This document shows, piece after piece, positions 52,583 through 61,530 of a DNA stretch of 64,000 bases; position 1 is the first letter of the stretch; each line of letters begins with the position of its first letter. The position numbers and the translations under genes are program-made. The notes beneath the pieces are model-generated. The model was not told where the DNA came from. It saw nothing but the letters and a program-made list of their open reading frames with translations, and searched no databases. Origin of the DNA: Cercospora beticola (Eukaryota > Ascomycota > Dothideomycetes > Mycosphaerellales > Mycosphaerellaceae); the NCBI RefSeq assembly GCF_033473495.1, contig NC_088942.1, forward strand, positions 2,232,001-2,296,000, in the 5' to 3' direction.

Positions 52583-55500
52583 TTAACTCCCCTCTTCCAT
52601 ATCTTCTGCCGCACCAATGCCTTCCTCGAGCACCTCAGGCAAAATTTCCCCCTTTCCGACCTTCTTCTTCCCATTCTCATACATGATCCTCTTCCATCCT
52701 TCCCGCTCATTCGGATCCTTGACGAATTCCATCGTGGGGAAATAATGCTCGTTCTTCTTCATCGTCGCCACCCAGGGGACATTATCGAATGTCATGACTT
52801 TGAGACGGAAATATGTGTTGTCGGGGATTTTGTTGACTTCTTGGAGGAGTTCTGGAAGTGTGTTGACTGGAGTGGCGTTGACTGCGAGGATGAAATTCGT
52901 TGGGGCGAGACCGTAGGCGTATGATGGGGAGCCACGGAATCGAGCAGAGACGTAGATGTCGGAGTGGATTTTTGAGATTTGTTGGCGGACGGCGTGGTGA
53001 GGACGATGAAGGACTGCGCCGCAGAAGACGAGGATGTGGTGGGTTTCGAGTTCTTGGGTGGGGACTGTGGGGATTGTGAGGGAGAGTTGTTGTTGTTTGC
53101 GGATGATGAGGGCTTTGAGGGATGGGTTGGTGTACATTAGGTCCATGTTTGTCACGCGGGTGATGAGTTGATCGTTGAGGGTGAGGATGATGTCGCCTTC
53201 GAGGAGGGACGATTCGCCCGGTTTGATTGATTCGTCGGCGTCGACTTTGCGGACCATGAAGAGCTGGTGGCGTTCGGGGTCTTCGCGTTCGACGCGGTCG
53301 ATCCATTCTTCGGGCACGCCCATAATGCGGGCTTGGGACATTTGAATCGTCTGTGTCTCGAGGTTGAGAATGTTGAGTTGTGGGTTCTTGCCTGTTCGCA
53401 CCTCGTCGATCACCGGGAGCAGACCTGGCGTAGAGAAACCGAGATGGTACTCGATGTCTTTGCCGCTGTGGCCTGTGCGCTCGCCAAGGTATGTGAGCCA
53501 AAGAGCCTGCACAGTGCCGTCTTCGCTGATCAAGACACCGCTGCCGCACTGCGCACTGAGCGATGTGTCTACAGTGATCGCATCCAGATTGACAGCACGG
53601 TAACGAGGAGTTGAGGCGCTTGCGGGAATAGCCACAGTCGTGATGTCCGTCACGGTGGTCTTCGCAACGACGGGCCGCAGGTTCTGGTTGAAGCCGAAGA
53701 ATATCGTCGACTCTCCCTGCTTGATCTGCTCGGTGGCCAATTTGGCAGTTCGCACATCCGCCTGTACGAGCTTCGGATCATATTGAATGACCGTGTAGTT
53801 TTGCAGCGGGTGTAGGAAAACGACTTTGCCCTCTACGATGATCGAGTCTGCGATGGTGACTGAAATGTCGCACATGTCGTAGGGCACAATCGCTCGTGAG
53901 ATCACGACCAGACCCTTCTCGGCATCAATGACCAGACCAAATCCAATCTTGCGAGCTTTCGGAAAGCCATCGAGCTTCAGCGGCAGAGTGACAGATACCC
54001 GCACGAAGGACTTGATGATGTCCACAGCAGCCTTGTGCTGCGCGCCGGCCATAGTGATGAAGTTGCCCTTTCTCGGGACGGGTGCTGTAGGTGGTATAGG
54101 TTCGGCCAGATCCGTAAAGTCCCAAAGGCCGCTCTCGTCGTTTCGGACCGCCATGCGCATGTTCTTGCTCCAATGCCGATCGACAAACATGATACTCGTG
54201 TTTAGCGTGTGCATATCTCGTAAATGCTTGTACGTGACTACCACTCTGCTGCGATCCGGGATCCCTTTCATGACCTCGACGAAAGTGTCCAGGTCAGGCG
54301 TGGGCTTGTGGTCAATAGACTGTATCAGCCACCCGTATTCAGAGCCTTCAAATCTGAAGGAGCCTGCAGCTTCGCAGCAGTATACGCCAGCGCCCTCTAT
54401 CGCGATTGCGTATAGTCTCGCCTGCTGGTAAGACAAGTTGTGAAATGCAGCACCGGCAACTGATACGAAGCGATCGGGAGTAATGAGGTGGAGATCACCA
54501 ACGTTAATCTCGACTTCCATGTCTTGGCCGCCTCTTTGAATCAATAACTTGACTTTGCCGCCAACGCTGTCGTCAAGAACGGCGTCCAACCTCACGAACT
54601 GCGTGAGGAGACTGTCGTTGACTTTGAGCAGAACATCGCCCTCCTCTAGCTTGCCATCTGCTGGTCCCTTAGGCAGCACGACTTCTGCTACGAGCATACC
54701 CGTCTCCTTCGGGAACTCTGCTCGCACCTTGCTTTCCCACTCCGGAGTGAGCCCAAGCCTTCGACATTCATCGAAAGGTTTCAGTATCCACTGTGTCTGA
54801 ATTGTCCCTCGATCCACATGCTTTCCTTCTCGAATGCACTGCAGCGCTCGTAACGGTCGATCCAGAGGCAAAAAGTAGTCTGTTGCGGCGCCGTCCGATC
54901 TTCCACCGGCCTGCAGCGCGACTGCATGTCCATCGATGTTGACCACAGGCGATCCCGAAGACCCTCCACTTGCTGCAGCAGCGGCCTGAATGTAGTTTGT
55001 GTTGAAATCGCTGTAGCCCTCGCCGTACTCGGGAGCATTCCTGTCCAATCTAGAAATGACTCCAGACAAGATACTCAGTTTCTCTCCCGCATCGTTACCC
55101 ACAACTCTGATCTCAGCGCCAACTTTTGCGAGGTCTGGCCTCAGTTCCAGCGAGCTCAACTTGATGTAGCGAATCTTTTCGGGATCAAAGCGCAAGATGC
55201 CGAAATCGTGTACTGGGTCGCGATAGACAGGAAATACATCGCACTCCTCGTGGTTATCGAATATGACATAACCCCAGAACGGGCCAGCGCCGACGACGTG
55301 ACGATTGGTGAGAATGTATCCGCGCTCTGCATCGACAACAAATCCAGTGGCCTCGCTCGAGATGGCGCTGTCTGTGTCGAACGAGCAAGTCTGGCAGAAG
55401 TGAATGCTGACGACATTGCTGACCACTTTTTCGATTGTGGCCTGCCATTCTGCAGTATCTGGCCCGGAAGCTGGTATCACACTCATGGCGTCCTCATCGA

Positions 55501-56011
55501 CTGAGTGCTGAGGAGACACGTGCCCGTTGGGTGTGTCTGCTGCTGAAGCTGTGACGCCGTTCTCGATCTTCTTCCCACCATTCTCCATCTGCAGAGATTG
55601 TGAAGGCCGTCGGACCTGTTTCGTGGGCCGCGAGGAGTCATTGCCGGCCGGGGGCTGCTTGCGCTTGGGCGAAGCATGGTCCATGTTGCTGAATCGGCGA
55701 GAGATTGATTGCAGGGAGATGCGGTTGTGCTGTACGGATGTATCTCTAGCGCGTGACAGAAGTGAGGGTGCTATGGAACTGCTGCTTGTCGATGCGCCGG
55801 GGCGGAGTGATCTCGAAGAGAGTGACGGGGTGGTAGTGGCAGTGGTGGACGCGGTGGTGATGGCTCGGCGGGACGCGTGGTGCAGCAAAGAGGGAGAGGC
55901 GCAGTGTTTGCTGAGGAAGGTCGTTGTCGCAGGCAGCCTGGCCAAGACTCTACCATGGAACATATAGAAACGAGAGGCGTGACTGTCGGCCTGGAAAAGT
56001 CGTCGCAGCAT
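52583..56011 (-). CDS. NMA111: HtrA-like serine protease Nma111 with leader-like N-terminal extension
   Basis: Pro-apoptotic HtrA-type serine protease; yeast Nma111 is nuclear and degrades the IAP Bir1. Single exon, 1142 residues from the first ATG. The canonical fungal start is probably [12 protein letters not shown] at 55684 (1033 residues; yeast 997). The ~109 residues before it are rich in Arg, Ser, Thr and Leu and nearly free of acidic residues, like a mitochondrial presequence. The triad is His238 ([14 protein letters not shown]), Asp269 ([10 protein letters not shown]) and Ser352 ([10 protein letters not shown]), numbered from 56011. PDZ domains follow, then a second, degenerate protease-like half and further PDZ-like sequence, the double-length layout of Nma111. 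A PKRKQ-type nuclear signal follows the inner start. There is a composition flip at about 52790 near the stop. Confidence 0.93.
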   Translation of the reverse strand: MLRRLFQADSHASRFYMFHGRVLARLPATTTFLSKHCASPSLLHHASRRAITTASTTATTTPSLSSRSLRPGASTSSSSIAPSLLSRARDTSVQHNRISLQSISRRFSNMDHASPKRKQPPAGNDSSRPTKQVRRPSQSLQMENGGKKIENGVTASAADTPNGHVSPQHSVDEDAMSVIPASGPDTAEWQATIEKVVSNVVSIHFCQTCSFDTDSAISSEATGFVVDAERGYILTNRHVVGAGPFWGYVIFDNHEECDVFPVYRDPVHDFGILRFDPEKIRYIKLSSLELRPDLAKVGAEIRVVGNDAGEKLSILSGVISRLDRNAPEYGEGYSDFNTNYIQAAAAASGGSSGSPVVNIDGHAVALQAGGRSDGAATDYFLPLDRPLRALQCIREGKHVDRGTIQTQWILKPFDECRRLGLTPEWESKVRAEFPKETGMLVAEVVLPKGPADGKLEEGDVLLKVNDSLLTQFVRLDAVLDDSVGGKVKLLIQRGGQDMEVEINVGDLHLITPDRFVSVAGAAFHNLSYQQARLYAIAIEGAGVYCCEAAGSFRFEGSEYGWLIQSIDHKPTPDLDTFVEVMKGIPDRSRVVVTYKHLRDMHTLNTSIMFVDRHWSKNMRMAVRNDESGLWDFTDLAEPIPPTAPVPRKGNFITMAGAQHKAAVDIIKSFVRVSVTLPLKLDGFPKARKIGFGLVIDAEKGLVVISRAIVPYDMCDISVTIADSIIVEGKVVFLHPLQNYTVIQYDPKLVQADVRTAKLATEQIKQGESTIFFGFNQNLRPVVAKTTVTDITTVAIPASASTPRYRAVNLDAITVDTSLSAQCGSGVLISEDGTVQALWLTYLGERTGHSGKDIEYHLGFSTPGLLPVIDEVRTGKNPQLNILNLETQTIQMSQARIMGVPEEWIDRVEREDPERHQLFMVRKVDADESIKPGESSLLEGDIILTLNDQLITRVTNMDLMYTNPSLKALIIRKQQQLSLTIPTVPTQELETHHILVFCGAVLHRPHHAVRQQISKIHSDIYVSARFRGSPSYAYGLAPTNFILAVNATPVNTLPELLQEVNKIPDNTYFRLKVMTFDNVPWVATMKKNEHYFPTMEFVKDPNEREGWKRIMYENGKKKVGKGEILPEVLEEGIGAAEDMEEGS

Positions 56012-56402
56012 ATGCACAGCGACGGCGGCGGCGGCGGGTCATCAAAGTGTTTGTATCACTCCCGCGCCGAGTCCGCAACACCACCAACACACCGCGCGCC
56101 TTCCAGGGGTTCGACGTCACTTCTGTACAGGTACATCCACTTCACCACGCGAGGCACATCCACTTTCCATTCATCAATCCATTTCATGAGCAGAACTATG
56201 TGCGATAGTCTGCTATGCCTGCGCGGCAGTGCTGCATCGTCGCGTGTCATCATGCAGCGTAGAAGTCGTTAGTCGTCGTAAGTGAGGTTGAAGGGTCACT
56301 CGCAGAGCGCCACCAAGTCTCCAAACCTGCCAGCCATCATGTGAGCCGGCCCAACACCATCACAGATGCAATGCAAGAAAGCAAGCAATATGCTGCCCAC
56401 CC
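56012..56402. other. Short intergenic spacer
   Basis: 5' flank of NMA111 and 3' flank of the Myb-like gene. A GGC-repeat tract lies at about 56026-56038. Nothing else seen. Confidence 0.5.
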
Positions 56403-57016
56403 TCAATTCATCTCCACGTTGGTGTCCTCATCCTCGGCCTCAGCCTTGACCTTCTCCTCGGCAACCGGAGTCTCGCTCTCGACCTTCTCTTGGTCGTCAG
56501 CAGCAGCGGTGACCTTGGCGGGGGTCTTCTTCTTGGTAACTCTCTGCTTCTTGGGCTTTGGAGTGGCTTCGTCGCCGTTCTCCTCGCCCTCGACGGCAGC
56601 TTTGGCACCGCGCTTCTGCTTTCGTGTCAGTCTGGAGTGAGTCTGAAGCTAGGTCAAGATGCTTACCTTTGGAGTCTTGGCTGGTGGCTTCGCTGGAGTG
56701 TCCTCCTCGCCGTTCTCGCCCGCTGCCTCCTTCAGCTTCTTGAGCTCCGTGCGCTGCTTGTCGAGCCAGACTTGGCAGGCCTTCAGGGAGCGGCCTTCTG
56801 GCAACTTGACTTCCTTCCAGTTGATCTTGTCGCAGGAAGAGTTGATGATGGCGAAGAGGAGACCAAGCTGTTGGACTGTTAGCGGCATGCTCTGTGCTAC
56901 TCCGAATTCGCTAAGGTAGGGTGAAGCGATACCTTCTGAACCTCAGTCCAGGTCTTGGAGTTGGCGGCCTTTTGTTCTCCGGCTTCAGACGCCTTCTTTT
57001 CTCCTGCGTCAGACAT
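56403..57016 (-). CDS. Small Myb-like domain protein with a basic/acidic tail
   Basis: Probable nuclear DNA- or chromatin-binding protein. Exons 57016-56933, 56867-56667 and 56615-56403 (introns 65 and 51 bp) give 165 residues. The core SCDKINWKEVKLPEGRSLKA, ending CQVWLDKQRTELKKL, resembles the short Myb/SANT-like domain of many small Pezizomycotina proteins that start MSDA. The tail is Lys/Pro-rich (TPKPKKQRVTKKKTPAK), like a histone-H1 or AT-hook-type region, and then strongly acidic to the end. The ATG at 57016 has a good context (CGCCATGTC) and starts MSDAGEKK. An in-frame ATG at 57082 would add 22 residues. Intron 2 could instead use an AAG three bases earlier, adding one Gln. Confidence 0.75.
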
Positions 57017-57579
57017 GGCGGAAGTGATTGCTTCTTGGATGAGGTTTTGTGTTGATTCAGATGTGAGGAGACCTCGAGGCATCAACCTTAGGTCGGGACT
57101 GTTGTGCTATGAGTGCGGGTTTCGTTGGGGTGTGGGAAGAGGAAGAAGAGGACGACAGAGGGAAGAGCGAGCTTAAGTGGGCGACACAGAAGTGGAGAGC
57201 TCACTTCTGAATAGGCTGCCATGTGAGTACATGATTGTTCGTGCAGCTCCTATTGTCACGGACCCTCAGCAGCTTTCCATTCACTCAATGAATGGCAGTG
57301 CCCCACTATCACGGCTCGCGCCACGCTACAATCCCTGTCCAACGGCCGACAATACCTGCACCGCTGCCTGCGTACGGCACAGCAGTTCGATAGCAGAAGC
57401 TGTGGTGAAGGCTTTTGCGCTCTGCAGTCACCCTCGCCAACATCAGCCTCCACATCGACGGACACTTCTTGAAAGCTCAAGCTCGTGACCGAAAAGTCTT
57501 CGCCCGCCGCGATTCTCTCAATTACACTTCACTTCACCTTGCCTGTGATCTGAGCATTCTGCTCAGCACACCATTTCAC
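57017..57579. other. Divergent spacer
   Basis: Shared 5' flank of the Myb-like gene and the acidic-protein gene. The plus frame is open upstream of 57580 but has no ATG there. Nothing else recognised. Confidence 0.45.
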
Positions 57580-59553
57580 ATGGCACCTTTCACACCGCCG
57601 TTCACCCCAAAGTTGTTTCGACAACACCTGGACTATCTCAAAGGCAAACGAAACACCACTTCACCAACACCTCAACCAATAATGGCCAGCAACAGCAACG
57701 ACCACAGAGACTCTCCTTCCGCGTACGACTCCCCGTCACCGCAACACGCATCGCCTTCAGGCCGAAAGCGCAAAGCGGAGGCGACTGATATCGAAGACTC
57801 TGGCAGCAAGCGCCTTCACCTTGAGTCCGACGGAACAAAGAAAGCCGTTGACGGCCAATTGGTGCCAGTTGTCTCTCGCCGCGAGACTGATGCGCAACTT
57901 CTGCTCCATCAAGACCACCATGACTCGGTGAACACTGCCCGGGGTGACGAGAGCGAAGACGAGTTTGTCGACGCTGAAGAGGATGTCTTCACCTCGCGCG
58001 ACCCTACCACGCTCGATTTATCAGTAGGTGCTGGCAACTTCGATGTGAGCATGGATGATGCGAACGACGATGAGCTCAGCGCCTGGCGCGCAGACCACAC
58101 AGAGCCTCCGAGCACTTTTATGTCGGACCAGGCTGACGCAGACTTGTTGAGCGCCAGCTTGTTTCCAGAGCTAGGGCCGATGGGTGCTTACGCGTTGGAT
58201 GGAGATGACATCGGCCTCGCTGAACCAGATTACGGACAGGAAGGCATCGATGACGGCATAGAGGCCCGGGTCAATGAGGATGATGTTCTTGATCTTACGC
58301 AATCTCGCCCTTTGGAGCGTCCTGAGATGAACACTAGTGGTGTTGCGTTCCACGACCAGACAGCGTGTGCTCAAAAGTTCGATGAGTTTGATCAGGAACA
58401 GCAGGCAAACGAGCCGGAACTCACTCCATTCATCAATGAAACTCAGAACCAGATGTCTTATCCTCCGGCAACGAATGAGGGTGATCAGGAAATGGATACA
58501 GATGAACCAGACCTCGATGCGTTCATTGCTGAAGCAAATGGAAAGCGACCATATGCTAAGCCCCTCGAGGATGAGCCGATGTCTGAAGCTGCCGTCGAAG
58601 ACCTCGCATCGGCATCTCAACCGCAAGCACCTACTCACATCGAAGAGGAGAACGGAGTCCACAAGCTCGTAGGTCAGGATGGCCAGATTGACGCCTTCAT
58701 TGTCAAGATTGGAGCCACACCAGAGTGTGATCCACAGCCACATGCCCTGCCTGGAAGCGGCGAGTTGGCTCACGAGCATCAAGAGCACCAGCAAGGCTAC
58801 ACTGCAGGCTCGGAATTACTCAATCTCAACTCTCTGAACGATCAGCCGGATCTTGAGATCGTTGCTTGCAACGACTCTGCCCTCGCCCAGTCCTATGAAG
58901 CACAAGGCTATACATATCAGGACCCATCCAAGCGCATCGCCACGCCTCCTCCACCAACTCCGGCAGCACCAGCAGCCAGCACTTCCAACTCCCAGGGCCA
59001 GATCCTCCTGCCTGACGGCTCTACCTACAACGTCTCCAAAACCAACGCGAGCACTGCCGTCCTCCGCACCGCCGAACTCGCCAGAATCGCCGGCACCGAC
59101 GGACCCGTCATCCCACGAGACTTCTCCAAATCCTTCGAAGCTTACCACGCCTTTCACGTGCGCGCCCTCGCCTGCCGCCCTGAAATTCCAATCCCCTTAG
59201 CAAGCCACCGCTACTGGATCGCAATCCTCTACCCAACTAAGAAACCGAGAAACGCCAAATCCGACAAAGATTTCATGTGGATGAAGGGAAACCGTTTCTC
59301 GACCGTGTGCACCATCTGGCACAACTTCTCACTGCGTACAATGGAAGAGGATTTTGTGCTGACGTGTCGTGGGGAGGTGCTGGATATGAAGGATCAGGTG
59401 CAGGAGTTGGATTGGTTTGACAATAAGTTTGTGGTGATGAGGGCTGTGAAGACGGGAATGCTGGAGAAGATGACGAATGGGAAGCCAAAGGGGTTGTTCG
59501 GTGAGATTGGAGTGATTCCCGAGAAGAAGATTGAGGTTGTGGAGCTGGAGTGA
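57580..59553 (+). CDS. Acidic protein of unknown function with a conserved-looking C-terminal domain
   Basis: Single exon, 657 residues from the first ATG (MAPFTPPFTPKLFRQ); a second plausible start, MASNSNDH at 57682, gives 623. Residues ~35-510 are acidic and low in hydrophobics (for example SEDEFVDAEEDVF and DDGIEARVNEDDVLDL), probably disordered, with one basic patch (SGRKRKAE) that could be a nuclear signal. The last ~150 residues look folded: VIPRDFSKSFEAYHAFHVRA, ASHRYWIAILYPTKKPRNAK and WMKGNRFSTVCTIWHNFSLR, then a beta-rich end GLFGEIGVIPEKKIEVVELE. I do not recognise the domain. A sharp C/A-to-G/T switch in codon endings occurs at about 59335, inside the folded domain. A nuclear regulatory role is only a guess. 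Confidence 0.72.
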   Translation: MAPFTPPFTPKLFRQHLDYLKGKRNTTSPTPQPIMASNSNDHRDSPSAYDSPSPQHASPSGRKRKAEATDIEDSGSKRLHLESDGTKKAVDGQLVPVVSRRETDAQLLLHQDHHDSVNTARGDESEDEFVDAEEDVFTSRDPTTLDLSVGAGNFDVSMDDANDDELSAWRADHTEPPSTFMSDQADADLLSASLFPELGPMGAYALDGDDIGLAEPDYGQEGIDDGIEARVNEDDVLDLTQSRPLERPEMNTSGVAFHDQTACAQKFDEFDQEQQANEPELTPFINETQNQMSYPPATNEGDQEMDTDEPDLDAFIAEANGKRPYAKPLEDEPMSEAAVEDLASASQPQAPTHIEEENGVHKLVGQDGQIDAFIVKIGATPECDPQPHALPGSGELAHEHQEHQQGYTAGSELLNLNSLNDQPDLEIVACNDSALAQSYEAQGYTYQDPSKRIATPPPPTPAAPAASTSNSQGQILLPDGSTYNVSKTNASTAVLRTAELARIAGTDGPVIPRDFSKSFEAYHAFHVRALACRPEIPIPLASHRYWIAILYPTKKPRNAKSDKDFMWMKGNRFSTVCTIWHNFSLRTMEEDFVLTCRGEVLDMKDQVQELDWFDNKFVVMRAVKTGMLEKMTNGKPKGLFGEIGVIPEKKIEVVELE

Positions 59554-60528
59554 GAGGGATGAGAGATGAGGGTTCTGGTGGTTGATTCAAGGAGAGGGTG
59601 GGAAATTTTTGAATGATGCAAGCTCGACCGATCCTCGCATCGAGCGGGAAGGGATCTACTGCGTGCGATATTGCGGAGAGTTCGCCTGTGAAGTTTCTGG
59701 AATTAACACACTGCGATCTGATTGCTGATCGCTTCGCTGAATGGCACGAATGAGGTCCTCAAGCAGAAGCAACGGCTTTGGTGCTGCGAGTAAGAAGCGA
59801 TCTACTGCGTGCAATTTTGAGAGAAGAGTTGCATGTGAAGCTCCTGGACTAATTGGACCGCGACTCGATCGCTGATCGCTCCGCTAAGTGAAGCAGTGGC
59901 TATAGTGCTGCGGCTGACTGGGCTGCATTCGCAAGCACACGACGAAATACATCGTGAGCTCAATCACATCTTACTTGAAGATATGTAAGAGTAGCATCAA
60001 ACTCCCTGAATCTTTCGCTAAAGTCTTCTCGCGGCTTTTTGCTTTGTCTGGGACTGGTCCTGCTCTGTGCGCTCCGCTCGGTGGCTGTTCTGTTTCCAAC
60101 ACCGGCGCTGTTCCGAGCCTTACATGCCTCCAGTCATGGCCCTGGCTCGTCAACCATTCCACGCCCGCCAATTAGACATCAAATTCGATGTCTCGCACGT
60201 GTTCATCCTCGGTCTGCTTCTCTGGCCATGAAATCCCTATGCTTGAATTGGTGCTATTCGTCCAAGCCGAAGCGGTCCGGAGGCGCGAGATGGGCTCGCA
60301 CGCCTCGGATTCCTGGTATACGCATCTCATTCCACGGCCGATCACGATCGCTGCAATGACTCCTCTCCAGGCCCTCAGCACGAAGTTGCCTGAGCAACTG
60401 CGGCAGCCATGTCCCAATGCTCATGTGGCTCCATCATTTCAGCTGTAATTCTTCCCGGCATAAGTGGAACACGAAAAGATGCTCCGCCCTTCTGCATGCA
60501 ACCCAGTCTTTCTCACCCCTCCGTTCTC
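59554..60528. other. Convergent spacer with a diverged duplication
   Basis: Holds the ~146-bp tandem duplication annotated separately. The first ~60 bases continue the G-rich block. No gene recognised. Confidence 0.5.
59653..59925. repeat. Imperfect tandem duplication, ~146-bp unit, two copies
   Basis: GATCTACTGCGTGC at 59653 recurs at 59799. Each copy continues with a related series: TGTGAAG.TcCTGGA.TAA, then GATTGCTGATCGCT versus GATCGCTGATCGCT, then a GTGCTGCG block. Divergence is high, so the duplication is old. Noncoding. Confidence 0.65.
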
Positions 60529-61125
60529 CTACTCCAATTTATCCAGATGCTCCAATCGCGTAAGCACCACCTGTTTGCTAGTCTCCTGGATTTCGCCTGC
60601 AAGGAAGACTTCGTCCAGAATGGCATAAACCTAGCATTCCACCAAAGTCAGCTTTCTATGCTCTTTCCCTCAAATTGTCCGAGGATATCCGATCTCTTGT
60701 CCCATTTCCCCGACTCATCTCATTCGAACGTACCTTATAGAAGTTGAACACCAAATCCAACTCACACACATTCCCAAAGAACTGATCCAGTACTTCAACG
60801 AAGAAATGTATTGCTTCCAAATACGCTAACTCATTATCGTTTGCATCTACGCACGCGCAGAAGAATAACCCGGCGTATCGGCGATAAACGATCTTCGAGG
60901 AGCCGCGGAATTCGACGAAATTGGATTGGTGCTTTTGGTCACGAGGTGCTACGAGACGGTGGACTTCGCCTTTGAGTTTGATTTTGTCGTCGTCGTTGTA
61001 GGGGGAGTACCATTTCGCTAGCCGGGTCTTGCCTCTATCAAGAGGGGTCAGATTGTAGGGAGGTTTGGGGGAAAGACGGGGGAGACGTACTGGCGATTTT
61101 GGATTAGAATGAAGGAGATGACCAT
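60529..61125 (-). CDS. APS2: AP-2 adaptor complex sigma subunit
   Basis: Small core subunit of the AP-2 clathrin adaptor, which sorts cargo at the plasma membrane. Three exons, 61125-61091, 61034-60734 and 60630-60529 (introns 56 and 103 bp), give 145 residues (human AP2S1 is 142). The joins yield [20 protein letters not shown] and [20 protein letters not shown], both diagnostic. The core includes [40 protein letters not shown] and [12 protein letters not shown]. The C-terminus [17 protein letters not shown] matches AP-2 sigma rather than AP-1 or AP-3 sigma. Conserved Arg and Leu residues for dileucine-motif binding appear retained. It diverges from the TFIIIC-subunit gene 405 bp away. Confidence 0.96.
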
Positions 61126-61530
61126 TTTGGAGGCGAGCGGAGATCTGGGAGAAGGATTTCGAGGATTGTGAGCGAAGAGGTGAGGTGCATTGGCAGTGCT
61201 CGTAGCTGGCGAGTAGAGCTGTGGTGTGTGCTGTCTCGTGGGCTTCGGCAACTCTAGCAGCCCGGTAGGGACTAGCGCTGGTATCACGTCTGAGAACATG
61301 AGACAGCAACGGCAACTCGAAAGTGCACTCTGCCTTCTGCACTCCATTATCCTGCTCACCAACCTACTCGTAGTGGCAGTCGCGTGCGCTTCTGCCCCAT
61401 TCCAACACGCCGGAGGTAGGTGACAACTTTTGCGCATCTCATACCTTTGCATCGCTCACGGCCGACTCGTCTGCGACGCGTCGTGCAATGACAACTCAGC
61501 AGCTCAGGCAAAGCAGGACAACTCCACGCG
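61126..61530. other. Divergent spacer between APS2 and the TFIIIC-subunit gene
   Basis: 405 bp of shared promoter. No recognised motif. Confidence 0.5.
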
